This document shows positions 36,202-48,378 of a stretch of 64,000 nucleotides of DNA, piece after piece. Both the position numbers and the translations under genes were made by a program. Position 1 is the first letter of the stretch, and every line of letters begins with the position of its first letter. The notes beneath the pieces were generated by a model that saw only the letters and a program-made list of their open reading frames with translations, ran no database searches and was not told where the DNA came from. The stretch covers positions 2,992,960 to 3,056,959 of the forward strand of contig NC_080049.1 of NCBI RefSeq assembly GCF_026212465.1, given 5' to 3'. This stretch comes from Amaranthus tricolor (taxonomy: Eukaryota; Streptophyta; Magnoliopsida; Caryophyllales; Amaranthaceae).

Positions 36202-37470
36202 TTCTTATTATTTAATATTAATTTGTTTTATTATTATTACAATTATTTTATTATATTTTTTTATTGTTATTATTTTAATATTAATTATTTAAGTAAATTA
36301 TAATTTTTAATTAATATTAATTTGTATTACTAATATTTTAATATTAATTATTAAAGTAATTTAAAATTTTTATTTATTATTGAATGTTTTTATTATTAAT
36401 GTTTGTATGTATAATTTTTTAATGACCTAATGTATGGTTTGTTTCATATTTCAAATTTGCAGGACTTTAAAAACCTAGGAGACAATGTAGATTGGTTCGG
36501 TAGATTTGTTATGGATAGGGGATTTAATTCCTTAGATAAATTACATAGTTGGGCAGATGCGATAGCCATAACAATTGATTTTCAATTTACACGTGCTTCT
36601 TATAAACAAAAAGAAGGACGTTTTAGGGTTAGTGTGTATTTAAGATTTCACCGCTATGGTAATATTATGGGTGATTTAAATATTCTAGATAATTCTGTCC
36701 GACCTGGTTCTAAAAGTAGAAGTTGTGGGTGTAAATTTTTGATTGTAGCAAGTAGTCGTAAACCAGGAGAAAGACTTTGGACGGTAAGGGTGTGTCCGGG
36801 AGGTCGTGATTTTTCATTGTTTCCATGGCCTAATCACATCCCGCACATTCTTCCTCCTTACTTGTTTGATTGGATTGATGTCTTAGGTGATGGTCACTGT
36901 GAATTTAGAGCTATTGCCGCCACAAAGTTGGGAGGCGAGGAGGCATGGCCTCTTTTAAGACGTGCTATGTGTATGGAAATGCAAATGAACAGAGACCAAT
37001 ACCTAAGTTTGTATCTATTGCAGGAGTCGTTAGACGATGCTATATTCAGAATTGGTTCTCACGGCAATGGACCTGCTCCTTATATTCACTGGATGGATGC
37101 ACTGATGGCATTGTACTCTGCAGCAATGTTTCTTAACATTGGCATTGCTTATTATGGTTCTGCTGACGGTAATCAGCTGTACAACTGTTTGGTTCTTCCG
37201 TTAAGGAAAGCATCGGGCGTGCACAGTATAAATAAAGTTATACATATATGCTGGTTGAATAGAAATCATTTTGTTCAACTATTAATGAACGGCGATTCAT
37301 CTCCACTGCCGCCAGTCCATCAACATTGGAGAGAAGCAATTGACAATTTTTCCAGACATATAGAAACATATTCTACTAGTAGGATTATGCTTTGGAATAA
37401 ACTATGCGGGCCACGACCACCACAACGTAATAACACCGCTGAAGATGCTGTAAATTTAGATAGTCCATAG
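35583..37470 (+). CDS. FAR1-like/OTU cysteine protease protein, intact
   Basis: Transposon-encoded protein joining a FAR1-type DNA-binding-like region to an OTU (ovarian-tumour) cysteine protease domain; OTU enzymes usually cut ubiquitin or related linkages. Exon 1 is 35583-35615 (MANESDYEADP). The intron runs 35616-36462, with donor GTACAT and acceptor TTTGCAG. Exon 2 is 36463-37470. Product 346 residues. A FAR1-like Cys/His set is visible: C99, C101, C122, H136 and H139, in SRSCGCKF, VCPGGRD and PNHIPH. The OTU core follows immediately: Asp154 and Cys157 in GDGHCEFRAI, the middle segment GPAPYIHWMDA, and His280 in NRNHFVQL. In the related plant MULE proteins I know, a transposase lies between the two regions; here it is absent. 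The other three copies are broken. Whether it is expressed or active is unknown. Confidence 0.75.
35667..35853. repeat. GC-rich palindrome cluster in OTU intron 1, copy B
   Basis: Same design as in copy A: 'gtcgcacaaaacgttcgac', 'ccgtggtccactcgcac' and 'cacacgttttgtgcgac' alternate in both orientations. The translated Arg/Ser/Thr-rich frames over it are by-products of the repeat. Confidence 0.8.
35936..36200. repeat. (TTA)n microsatellite in OTU intron 1, copy B
   Basis: Long TTA tract with ATT/AAT interruptions, at the same intron position as in the other copies. Confidence 0.9.
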
Positions 37471-37652
37471 TGTAACGTGATGTGTAAATCATTATTCAGT
37501 TTTACTACAGAAATTGTAGATGGGATTCAATTTGTAGATAGTCCATAGTTATACTATTGTGTACGTCATTACTATAGAATTTGTAGATGAAATTCAATAT
37601 GTATAGTAATGTTGTAAATTAATAAAAGCATTGATGTAAACATGAATTAAAT

Positions 37653-39823
37653 TTAATGTAAAAAGCGTTGATATAAATAAATAAACGCATTAATGTAAAT
37701 TAGTTTAAATACAGACTGTAAAGGGCCATGATCCTTAAAAGCTTGCCATTCGGCAAAGAAATCTTTAACATCACCAAGGTATACATCTAAAGCATGTCTT
37801 TCCCGGGTGTTCATTTCCGCAACAGCAGGCAATCTCGCCAATGGAGCGACTCGACTTGGCCATTCATTCAGAAACTGAAAAAAAAAGGAAAAAGGGTGTG
37901 AATAAGATATTAAACAACATCTAAATAACACAACGACATTATAGAAAACAAATAAATTCAAAAAACTAATTTATTCCAATCTGCTTTCAGCTGGACCAAA
38001 ACCGGCACTCGGTCCTTCGCCGGGGACGACGTATAGGTGGGAGCACACTCTGAACCAGTCAACGTAACTAGGATCAGCCTCTGATGGAACAGATGCCCGA
38101 CGAAGTGCCTGATCACCAAGGCGGGCACTGTAGCGGAACCTACTCCATGCCTCCAAGTACACAGGCAGAGAAGCAAAGGTCACGGAGTAGGTACCGTGTG
38201 TCGGTCGTACAGCCTGGGTTGGTCTCAGAGGAGGGGGGGAATAGCCTGCACAAAGCCGACTTGTCGCATTGTCCTCTCCGGAAAATACACCTCGACGATA
38301 TCAAAGCAAGTGATACCCGCGATGAAGGTGGTGCATGGGTGCTCATTCAGCAATGCCCTTGTAGAATTCATGTACGGAGTCCATTCCACCTGCATACAAG
38401 CCAAGTTAACATATAAAAATAATCTAAAATTTAAATAACATGCATAACAAAGTGTGATGTGATGTACAATACCTGAGTCTCCGTCATGCAGTCCAGTATA
38501 CTCCTGCAGTCCCTCAGCCTGTTGATCTCACGACCTGGCTTGGGCGTGGACCACATCTCCGCCCTAGTCTTATTAGGTACATCTGCTCGGCGAGGATGAG
38601 GGCGGAAGGCGGGAAAGTACTCGTAAATCCATGTCTGGAGCAATGTGAGGCAACCCGTAATGGTCTTGCAACCAGCCCTAGATGCCATTCCCAGTTGGCG
38701 ATACATGTAGGCCAGCGTCACCGCACCCCAGGCGATCTCATCCTGATTGACGTTGACGGAAAGTATCGAGTGAGGTCGCATGCCAGTTCTAGTCTTATCC
38801 GCCAGTAGGGTAGAGCCGACAATAGCCATGTAGTAGGCTGTCGACTGGGTCTCCATAGCGTGGGACCGATGACACAACTACATCACTTCAGCAACGCTGA
38901 CGCAACCGCTGGTGAATATCCCTTTCCGTCGTAGCTCGGACATGGGCTCCCCAAACAGATTAGTAATACCGACCTGCCACTCCCCTTCAGAAGGCTCAGC
39001 CGGTAGAGAACCTTCAATACCTATGCCTAATATGCGTTGCACGTCGTGCAACATAATCGTCATCTCCCCCATGGCATGTGGAAGGTGTTCGTATCCGGCT
39101 TCCACCTCTCCACGAGGGCCGATATCAAAGCATAGTCGATGTGCTGGTGCATAATGTACGGTAGCCGGCCGAGGGGAGTAGCAGGTAGAACATCGGAAAG
39201 CGCATCGGTCATATCCCACAGTCCGATGATCGCCTCCAACGGCTTCTTTCTACTACGGCATTCCAGAACCGGAGGCGTACGCTCAGAGCCGTCAAAAATA
39301 ACATTAGCTATGTGCCCGCCATAGCTGGGTATCAGGCGCGTATCTGTGGGCCCCCCGGTCTGGGGCGATGTGACTAAACAGTCCGTTCCAGCGGATTGTG
39401 AGCGCCTGCTCCCCCGTGGCGGCTCATTATGAACGAGACTATGTTCGACCTGCTCAGATGTGCCTGAAAAACTAGGGTCGGCACGTGCGAATCTCTCGTC
39501 GAGCCCCCGGACAACAGTCCAGTCCACTGGGCGAAGATCGGGACCTTGGTATTGAACATCATCAACATCATTATCATCATCACTAGAAACCCCCCAACTA
39601 CTCTCGAGGCTGCTAGCCTAGTCAGCAAAACGAGTACGCACTTGATTCAGCGTATTCGACCGTTGGGCCTCACTGTGTCTGGCAGCCTCTTCCTGCCTAG
39701 CCCTTCTAGTAGAACCCGTCACCCCCTCTCATAAGGGTCCCCTCTGAGCAGGGTAGGCCTAGAACTATTCCCGCTCAACAAGTTTCTAAAAAAACCCTTT
39801 CCTTTCCCGTGAGTACCAGCCAT
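37653..39823 (-). pseudogene. Plant mobile domain (PMD) gene, copy B, broken
   Basis: Encodes a plant mobile domain protein (PF10536, related to MAIN/MAIL1 and often misnamed 'phosphatase 7 long form'). ATG at 39823 (MAGTHGKGKGFF), directly after an intron acceptor. Coding runs to a donor at 38471-38472 after MTETQ, resumes at 38389 (VEWTP) and should splice again to FLNEWPSR near 37880. PMD landmarks: LERC/LECRS-type start, GRLPYIMHQHIDYALI, FHMPWGEMTI, VQRILGI, GSTLLADK, YRQLGMASRAG and WIYEYFPAFRP. Defects: a G-run one base short near 39733 gives an early stop, one base is missing at PWG/EMT (about 39070), a TAG follows VAEVM (about 38878), and the second intron donor is lost (TAA where the 53-kb copy has TAC/GTGAG). 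Convergent with the OTU gene. Confidence 0.8.
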
Positions 39824-39975
39824 TTACTACAATTTTTGATAATTTAGTTAACTATTATTAATAAATAAACATAATCAAACGTTACGTTAAATTAACCACA
39901 TGAACAAAAAATAATTAATTAGCAACAACAATATTTAACTAATCATTATCAACAAATACAATGTAAGAACATATT

Positions 39976-40240
39976 TATTATTATTATTATTAATATTATT
40001 ATTGTAATTAATTTTCTGAATTAATAATAATCATAATAATAAAAATAATATTAACAAAAATAATAACATTAATAATAATCATAACAATAATAACACAAAC
40101 AACAATAATAATCATAAGACTAATAGCAAAAACAATATTTAAAAATAAAATTAAAGAAAAATTTACTAACAATAACAATAATAACAACAACAACATCACC
40201 AACAAAAATAATAAAAATAATATTTAAAAGAATATTAAAA

Positions 40241-40296
<56 letters not shown>

Positions 40297-40369
40297 TTTA
40301 AAAAAAATAAATTAAATATAAAAATTAAAACAAAAATATAAATTTAATAATAATAATAATAACAATCAC

Positions 40370-40430
<61 letters not shown>

Positions 40431-40437
40431 TTAAATA
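39976..40437. repeat. (TAA)n-rich tract, PMD intron 1, copy B
   Basis: Several TAA microsatellites, the longest at about 40245-40295 and 40370-40430, lying upstream of the PMD start. The whole block 39690-40437 recurs at about 45258-46019. Confidence 0.9.
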
Positions 40438-41841
40438 GTTGGAATGAAAATGATTTGTATTGTAAATTTAATGATGTGTCTCATGTTATTTTCATGCTAA
40501 TAAAATTTAATCATAAAAAAATGTTTGTTCACAATTTTTCATTACCACCTAATACCACATTTTCAAATGGTAATGTAATACATAGAATTGAATTAAATTT
40601 TGTGATAAAAATTAGATTTTTAAAGGAAAATAAGCATGATTAATACACTTGTCAAAAGATAATCTAACTAAAATTACAGAAACTTTACCATTACCATTTT
40701 TACTATTCAATATTGATTATCAAATGCATGGTTAGGGTAATGTGTCATATTATTGTGAACGAATGGGATAGATTGTATTATCAAGTGCTTATTGTATTAA
40801 TCGTGATAAAAGTATTAATTTTTTAATTTCACTTGTAGATAAAAAAAATTTTAATTTTTTAAATGTATAGCCATTAAGGGGATTCTTGGCAATTAGTTTT
40901 TTTATTGACTTTTTGGTTGGTTTGGACAAAATTTTAAAAAGTGTTTGACAAATAAGTTTTAAGATCTGAATTTTATTTTAAAACTAAAAACTTACCCATA
41001 GTTGTTTATCATCAACCAATAAATAATTTTTACCAACATCTCCATAATAATTGGCATAATTAAATAGCTTACTTATCCGCTAATACATTCAGCTAGTCAA
41101 ATTAGATAATATTTATTTGCCAAACAGACTTTAAGAATTTTTTTCAGATGATAGGATAGGCTTAGGGTAAGAGAAAATCAAGTAAAAATCGCGTTCAAAA
41201 CCTTATATGAATAATGTTGTGTTTACTCCAATGATAAGATAGAATTCTAACCATTTACAACTTTTCTTCACCTAACTTGGAATTTAATGTTCCACATGAC
41301 AATTGTATATTCTTTTTATTTATTTTTATTTAATGAGATTGCGAAGGTTCTTTAATTTTTAGCCTCATGTCATTTGATTTTGTGGATAAAATGATAAGGC
41401 AATCACGGAATAAAATATTCGTAATTTTAAAATTCGTCATCCTTTTTATTGTGTCTTTATTCCTTTTTTATTGAAATAAAATACCCTTAAATTAATTTAA
41501 TTATAAAATCAACTATTATTATTAATAAACTAAATTTATTAATTATAATTAAATTAAAATAAAAAATATTAATTTTATTAAAGAAAACAATTTTTTTAAA
41601 TCGGAAAATAAACCTAATCACACGTTATTTGTTGAAATTTAATACATGATCACCCCATACCTTCGCCCCGATATGGAAGATGTTTAAAACGCAAATCACA
41701 TTCTAAATCAACGAATCTGAAATACTCACAAATCGACAAATATAAATATATAATGATTTAATGATACGGCCTAAATAATCCTCAATCATTCATACGTGTA
41801 CGCAGGTCATTTCTCTAGCCATATATGTTTCCTATTATTTT
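40438..41841. other. AT-rich region, no gene; carries an empty insertion site
   Basis: No coding sequence is seen. The stretch 40676-40840 matches 49020-49168 plus 50279-50310. The single TAA at 40816-40818 corresponds to the TAA duplicated around the PIF/Harbinger element at 49169-50278, so this is the unoccupied paralogous site. Confidence 0.6.
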
Positions 41842-42363
41842 AAGAAATTTTACGTTGTAATTTTGAAGTTTAGTATTTTTCAATAGGTAACTAAAATTTT
41901 TAAAAGATCCATGCAGTAATTCTGAAGTTTACCAAATTATTCTACCTTGATCTTTTTGCACATAAAACATTAGCAAACGTGAATTTCGAAGCTTTAAAAC
42001 TGTTGTACGCCTATTTATGCAACTCTTCATTTCATATTTCATTAATTTCAACCTTTTCCCCTAAAATATAAATTCTAACTCTACCATCTTTCATCCAAAT
42101 CATATTTTTCTCCCAAATCCAAAGATGGTAGAGTTAGGGTTTATATTTTTGCGGAAAAGGTTGAGACTGGTGGCATTTGAAATGGCGAGTCGCATAAATA
42201 GGCGTACAATAGCCTTAAAGCTTCGAAATTAACTTTTGCTAACATTTTATGTGCAAAAAGGTCAAGGTGAAACAATTTGGTAAACCTCAGGCACGTGTAT
42301 ATTTTAAAAGTTTTGGTTACCACGTGGCAAACCCAAAACCTCAGGGTTATCACTTTGAATTTT
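41842..42363. mobile_element. Foldback Mutator-like MITE, 522 bp
   Basis: Two inverted arms of about 220 bp (for example 'ttcgaagctttaa' and 'gtacgcctatttatgc' with their reverse complements at 42195-42235) are separated by a short loop near 42100. The flanks carry an 11-bp direct repeat with one mismatch: CCTATTATTTT (41831-41841) and CCTACTATTTT (42364-42374). Noncoding. Confidence 0.7.
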
Positions 42364-42433
42364 CCTACTATTTTTATATGTATTGAAATTGCACTTGGCG
42401 GGTGGCTATTTGCTACTAGCTACTACTTGGCTT

Positions 42434-43571
42434 TAGGGATGACAATCAGTCCAAATCCACCCTTGATCTTACCTGATTCGAGAAATTTAATCCGATCTAA
42501 ATCCAAGAGTAAAAATGTTTGACTCAGATTTCGATTATATAGTCCGAGTCCGATTCAGAGAGAGATCGAAGTTGGACTTCATAAAAAATCTGATACTTCG
42601 ACCTAACCCCAACTCGACCCGACTCGACGCGACTGACACCTGACTTCGAATTTGAATTTAAGCTATTTTTTAATTTGAACAAATTTGAATTTCATTGTAA
42701 ACAAGAAGGATGATAAATTTATTCAAACCAACTTTGCAAACCTGACATCTAAGACATAGATTAAATGTCAAATTCAAGTAAAAAGTATAAGCTTGATTTG
42801 TTTTTCATATTAAGTCAAGTCCGCAAAACTTATTGTTTTTATATCAGTTAATAATATAATACTCAAAATTTTAAATGCAAGTTTTTGGTTTTATAATTAA
42901 ATAATTAGAGATCGAATGAATATTACCAAGGTTGCTAAAAGCGTAAATTTAACTTAAACCGAAAACAACTCTTAGATAAAATTATCAATTTTGAACATTA
43001 GCTCAATCATTAATAAGTCAGTAACACTAAATAAAACCAAGCCTTAACTAGTAATCTAGATAAAAAAAAAAACAAAACAAAAAAAAAAGCTTTAAGGCAG
43101 CAAGAATTTTCATTAAAAAGTTAAAAGTCCCAACTCCCATGCGTGTTGTTCATAAAATAGTTATATTATGTTCAAGAGTCTCAATTTATTCATTAGAAAG
43201 CAAAAAATAGAAATTATGGTCTAGGGTTATAGTTGATTGGGTGGGCTAAGGCTTTATTTAATTGTGATTCTACCATTCTATACGATTCCTACGATTTTAA
43301 TTGCGATTCTAAAATTTGAAGGACATATTTTTTTTGCTATGTTGTATTTAAATAACTACTCTATTAGTTTTTTATGCTTTTAAATCATTAATATAATATC
43401 AATAAAAATAAATTTTGATAATAATCCGAACTTCGTCGGAGGTCCGAGAGTCCGAGTAAGAGCAAATAAAGTTGGAGTTTGCATAATCCGACTCCGAGTG
43501 GAGGTGGACTGATATCAGAGGAATGTCGAAGGGTGGAAATTTGAGCCGAGTCCGACCCATTGTCATCCCTA
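42434..43571. mobile_element. Non-autonomous hAT element, 1138 bp
   Basis: Inverted ends TAGGGATGACAAT and ATTGTCATCCCTA are flanked by an 8-bp direct repeat with one mismatch: CTTGGCTT (42426-42433) and CTTAGCTT (43572-43579). Sub-ends are rich in 'gtccgagtc' and 'gactcgacc' words, a common hAT style. No transposase. Confidence 0.8.
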
Positions 43572-45257
43572 CTTAGCTTAAGTTATAGAAGTAGACTTGG
43601 CTATCGACCATCAGATTTGGCCCATCGACTCAAAAATGCGCGAACTTGGACAATATTTTTTTTTATCAAAAGTTCAAAATATGGATCCGTCAAGCACGCC
43701 TATTTAAGATTAACAAACATATTAGCCTCCATTTTAAGATTGAAGAGGGGTAAAAACACAAAAAAAATATTTGCATTTAAGACCACTTGCTTTTTTCTAT
43801 GTATATATTTTACTTTAAGTTTTCTATTTTTAAGGCTCTTTTAATCTTTAGTGATAAGATTCTCATCATTATCCAACCCAGTGTATCACGCACATATAAA
43901 AATACAATCTTTAGTGATAAGATTGTATCCTAAAAATGTTTGTTTAAATTTACTTTAGATGTAATAAATTTATTTTTTAGCGTATCATTTTTTTTTTCAT
44001 AATTTTTTTTGCATTAAATTTTATCCTTCATCATTATAAGTGTTTTCTTTACATATGCAACTATAAAAGAAAAAAAATTTGGTTGCCCACAGGTTTACCT
44101 GCTAAGAAAACAGGTTGGTAGTGGTAAGTGAATTAGCTCGCTGACAAAATTTTGAAATCTTAGGACAATCAATAGAATTTTAGAGGTGAACTTGGTTTAC
44201 TAACCATCCAAATCCGCCTATAAACATCTCAAAATATTCATTTTGAGTTTTTCAATCTTGCTAGAATGTCAATATAAATTGTATTCTAATTTTTGATAAA
44301 TTTTACTTGTTGATAATGAGAATCGCGAATGAACCGATTGAACGATTTCAGCCTCATTTAGTTGGATAATGGATAAGATTACAATGGCAATCACCAATCA
44401 TAGTTTTTCTCTTTTAAAAACGTGGAAAATAAAATAAACGATGCAATAAATAAAACTATTCTTGTGAGAGACAGTCTCTTAAAGGGACGACCCTAAAATA
44501 AGAAGTCCACGTTCTTATTTAATCTTTAATTTGTATTAATTAAGTTATTTAACCCATATATCTAATTCGTCTCTTGGAGAGACCGTCTCTCACAACAAAT
44601 TGTGAAATAAAAATACACGATAATATCAAGTCTCTATCAACGTCTAAACAAAACTGTTCTAACAATTTATAAACTAATAAATAAAATTCTTTATTTTGAA
44701 AACTTTGGACAGTCGAACACATTACACGTATATTAAGATGTGGTTTTGACATTTATAAAGCGTTCGATCTTACATGGCCTCCTAAATTCAAATATCTTAA
44801 ATACTCATAAGCAAGCCGAAAAGTTACTATTATTCGTTCCTTTTTAATAGACAGACTCTTCAAAACGCACGTAGGTAAATAATGTATATTTTTATCCTTA
44901 ATATCGTTATATATTCACAAATATAATTTTTAAAATGTAGAAGTAAATTACTCCTATTAAATAGATGTATATAAATTTTACAAACTCACACCTAAATTGT
45001 AATTATATATTTTGTTAAACAAATATAGTCTTTCTAGCCCATGGTTACGCCAACATTTTCATTTTTGTTTGTCCCTTTTATTATTAAATACTTTTATTTT
45101 GAGTATTGTTCAATTTCATTAACTCTTATTCATATATTTTCTCTTATTTTACCTTCTTTTTAATCTTATCAAAACAATTTTTAATAATTCTAACATTTTC
45201 TTTATATTTATACAATTTTAATCATATCAACACAAAGAGCTAGAGTAATTCACTAAA
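43572..45257. other. Intergenic region, no gene seen
   Basis: AT-rich. The only structured element is the small inverted repeat listed next. Several short reading frames have no recognisable domain. Confidence 0.4.
44460..44600. mobile_element. Small MITE with TTGTGAGAGAC ends
   Basis: Inverted repeats 'ttgtgagagacagtctct' (left) and 'agagaccgtctctcacaa' (right) enclose about 100 bp of AT-rich sequence. No target duplication is assigned. Related words ('gagacagttttatcatgaga') occur in the flank repeats. Confidence 0.55.
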
Positions 45258-45548
45258 GCCTCTTCCTGCCTAGCTCTCCTAGTAGAACTCGTCACCCCCT
45301 TCTCATGAGGGTCCCCTCTGAGCATGGTAGGCCTAGAACTATTCCCGCTTAGCAAGTTTCTAAAAAAACCCTTTCCTTTCCTGTGAGTACCAGCCATTTA
45401 CTATAATTTTTGATAATTTAATTAACTATTATTAATAAATAAACATAATCAAACGTTACGTTAAATTAACCACATGAACAAAAGACAATAACTAATTAAC
45501 AACAACAATATTTAACTTATCATTATCAACAAATATAATGTAAGGACA

Positions 45549-45592
<44 letters not shown>

Positions 45593-45835
45593 AATTAATT
45601 TTCTAAATTAATAATAATCATAATAATAATAATAATATTAACAAAAATAATAACATTAATAATAATCATAACAATAATAACACAAACAATAATAATAATC
45701 ATAACACTAATAACAAAAACAATATTTAAAAATAAAATTAAAGAAAAGTTTACTAACAATAACAATAATAACAACAACAACAACAACATCACCAACAAAA
45801 ATAATAAAAATAATATTTAAAAGAATATAAAAAAG

Positions 45836-45886
<51 letters not shown>

Positions 45887-45958
45887 TTTAAAATAATAAA
45901 TTAAATATAATAACTAAAAAAAAAATAAAAATTTAATAATAATAATAATAAAAATCAC

Positions 45959-46019
<61 letters not shown>
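45258..46019 (-). pseudogene. PMD gene 5' fragment with its upstream (TAA)n, copy C
   Basis: 45258-45397 encodes only the first 47 or so PMD codons (ATG at 45397, MAGTHRKGKGFF), and 45398-46019 is the intron-1 tract with (TAA)n. It matches 39690-40437 closely. Here the G-run keeps frame, reading HEKGVTSSTRRA, so it preserves a less damaged 5' end than copy B. Confidence 0.7.
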
Positions 46020-46021
<2 letters not shown>

Positions 46022-46111
46022 GAGTGCTAACTTGATCACGAGTTTCATTATTTATATAGATAATAAAGAGTAAAACTACACACCTTTCTAAGGCGCTAAC
46101 TTGATCACGAT
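46020..46111 (-). promoter_or_regulatory. Orphan OMT promoter fragment
   Basis: It contains the far part of the OMT promoter ('tcattatttatatagataa', 'aaggcgctaacttgatc') with no OMT gene attached. 'gctaacttgatcacga' occurs twice, at the two ends of the fragment. It shows that this unit lost its gene by rearrangement with the (TAA)n tract. Confidence 0.6.
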
Positions 46112-46818
46112 GAGGCATTATTATATATCGCCATCCTTTTTCATTTTATCGTCACCCATTAATGAAATTACGAATTTACCTCTGCACTTAAAACTTGTTT
46201 AACAAATGTAAATCGCACTTAATAACACTATTATTACTTTAAAAACATTAAATTTAAAGCTTAAACGTAATCTCGAACATTTTTATCGCGACCCTATATA
46301 TATATTGAATTTTCAGACGCGCCCTTGTATGATATACGAATTCAAACACGGTACTATCTCTCTAAAAACTTTCTTCGATTTTAAACAAGCTGTTAGTCGG
46401 AATCGATTAACTATGGCTTACGAAAACGACTATGAATCGGGTCCGGTACGTACTTTAATCGATTTGAATCCGTGTATTTTTTTTTAAAAAAAAAAAGTCG
46501 CAAAAACTAGGCGGGTGAACCATAGTTGAGTCGCACAAAACTTGCAAGTAGACCACGGTTCAGTCGCACAAAACGTGCGACTAGATCGTGGTCCACTCAC
46601 ACGTTTTGTACGACTCCACCGTGGTCCACTCGCACGATTTGTGCGACTCCACCGTGGTCTGCTCGCAGTTTTTTTACGACTGGTTTTTATTTTCTTTTAT
46701 TTACTTTTTTTTATTATTTAAATTATTATACGTCTTAGTAAATTATTATTATTAATATTATTATTAATATTATTATAATATTGTTATTATTATTAATATT
46801 ATTTGTATTTTTTATTAA

Positions 46819-46897
<79 letters not shown>

Positions 46898-48378
46898 TTT
46901 TGTTATTATTATTATTTTTAATGTAAGTAATTTATATTATTAACATTACTATTATTTTGTTATTATTTATTTAAATAATTTATAATTATATGTTATTATT
47001 ATTATTTTCTTATTATTTAATATTAATTTATTTTATTATTATTACAATTATTTTAATATATTTTTCGTATTGTTATTATTTTAATATTAATTATTTAAGT
47101 AAATTATAATTTTTAATTAATATTAATTTGACTAATATTTTAATATTAATTATTAAAGTAATTTATAATTTTTATTTATTATTGAATGTTTTTATTATTA
47201 ATGTTTGTATTTATAATTTTTTAATGACCTAATGTATGGTTTGTTTCATATTTCAAATTTGCAGGACTTTGAAAACTTAGGAGACAACGTAGATTACTCT
47301 GGTAGATTTGTTACGGATAGAGAATTTGATTTATTAGATGAATTACATAGTTGGGCCGATGCGATAGCAATAACAATTGGTTTTCAATTTACACGTGCTT
47401 CTTATAAACAAAAAGAAAGACGTTCTAGAGTTAGTATGTATTTATGATGTCACCGCTATGGTAATATTATGGGTGAGTTAAATATTCTAGATAATGCTAT
47501 CCGACCTGGTTCTAAAAGTAGAAGTTGTGGGTGTAAATTTTAGAATGTAGCAATTAGTCGTAAACCAGGAGAAAGACCTTGGACGGTAAGGGTGTGTCCA
47601 GGAGGTCATGATTTTTCACTGTTTCCATGGCCTAATCACATCCGGCACATTCTTCCTCCTTACTTTTTTGATTGGATTGATGTCTTAGGTGATGGTTACT
47701 TTGGATTTAGAGCTATTGCCGCCACAGAGTTGGGAGGCGAGGAGGCATGGCCTCTTTTAAGACGTGCTATGTGTATAGAAATGCAAATGAACAGAGATCA
47801 ATACCTAAGTTTGTATCTATCGCAAGAGTCGTTAGACAATGCTATATTCAGAATTGGTTCACACGGCAATGGACCTGCTCCTTATATGCAGTGATGGTAT
47901 TGTACTCTGCAGCAACGTTTCTTAACATTGGCATTGCTTATTATGGTTCTGCTGACGGTAATCCGCTGTACAACTGTTTGGTTCTTCCGTTAAGGAAGCA
48001 CATTTTGTGCGACTGAGCCGCGGTCGAGTCGCGGGTTTCGTGCGACTGACCCGCTGTGGGCTTGCATATTTCGTGCGACTGACCCATTTATTTATTTTTT
48101 TTCCTTTTTGAAAAAATTTAAAATAATACAATTCGAATAAAAATTACCTCGATTATTTGTTTGCGGATTGAATTTTTTTGTTTTTGCTCCAAAAATTTTA
48201 TTTTGTAATTTTGTTTTTTAAGTGTGATAAAGGAGTTATTTAGTGAGGTTAGAGTATAAATAAGAAATTTTAAGTCCAATGGCAAATTCGTAATTTTTTA
48301 AAGTTCATAGACAAATTCATAATTTCATTGGGAGTGGCAATGTTTAAAAATTGGAAAAAAAAACAGAATAATGCCCTC
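46112..48378 (+). mobile_element. OTU/PMD transposon copy C, deletion derivative with both ends
   Basis: Left end GAGGCATTATTATA; right end, read inward, GAGGGCATTATTCTG. The two match well, so the TIR terminus is close to GAGGGYATTATT. Next inside comes 'atcgccatcc...cattttatcg'. The flanks are 'gATCACGAT' on the left and 'ATCACGAGG' on the right, an imperfect 8-9 bp target duplication. It contains the truncated OTU gene and PMD-side palindromes. Confidence 0.75.
46413..48016 (+). pseudogene. FAR1-like/OTU gene, copy C, broken
   Basis: Exon 1 is 46413-46445 (MAYENDYESGP) and exon 2 starts at 47265. Breaks: TGA at about 47446 (Arg in copy B), TAG at about 47541, a deletion after 'ccttatatgcag' near 47890, and the shared loss of everything after LPLRK. 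The catalytic Cys is also replaced: copy C reads GDGYFGFRAI. Confidence 0.8.

Larger units (their letters stand above)
35275..40437 (+). mobile_element. OTU/PMD transposon copy B, the fullest copy
   Basis: Left TIR from 35275: 'ggggcattgttatatatcg', then 'ccacccttttcatttt' and 'gaaattacgaatttgcc', the inverse of right ends elsewhere. Two convergent genes follow: OTU (+, 35583-37470) and PMD (-, 37653-39823), with only about 180 bp between their stops. Right of the PMD start come an intron acceptor and (TAA)n; the element is then cut at about 40437, so the PMD-side palindromes, noncoding exon and right TIR are missing. No transposase domain is seen. The first 9 bases of flank include ATCACGA, which also follows the right ends of copies C and D, a possible target duplication. 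Confidence 0.75.

Noticed and set aside
35583..37470. Calling the OTU gene a transposase
   Set aside because: No DDE-type transposase segment is visible; only the FAR1-like and OTU-like parts can be read.
38084..39734. Plus-strand reading frames of 60-110 residues across the PMD region
   Set aside because: They are antisense to the PMD coding sequence and resemble nothing; the minus strand gives the PMD landmarks.
37653..39823. Naming the PMD gene as a serine/threonine phosphatase 7 homologue
   Set aside because: That name is a common database label for PMD proteins; no phosphatase motifs are present.
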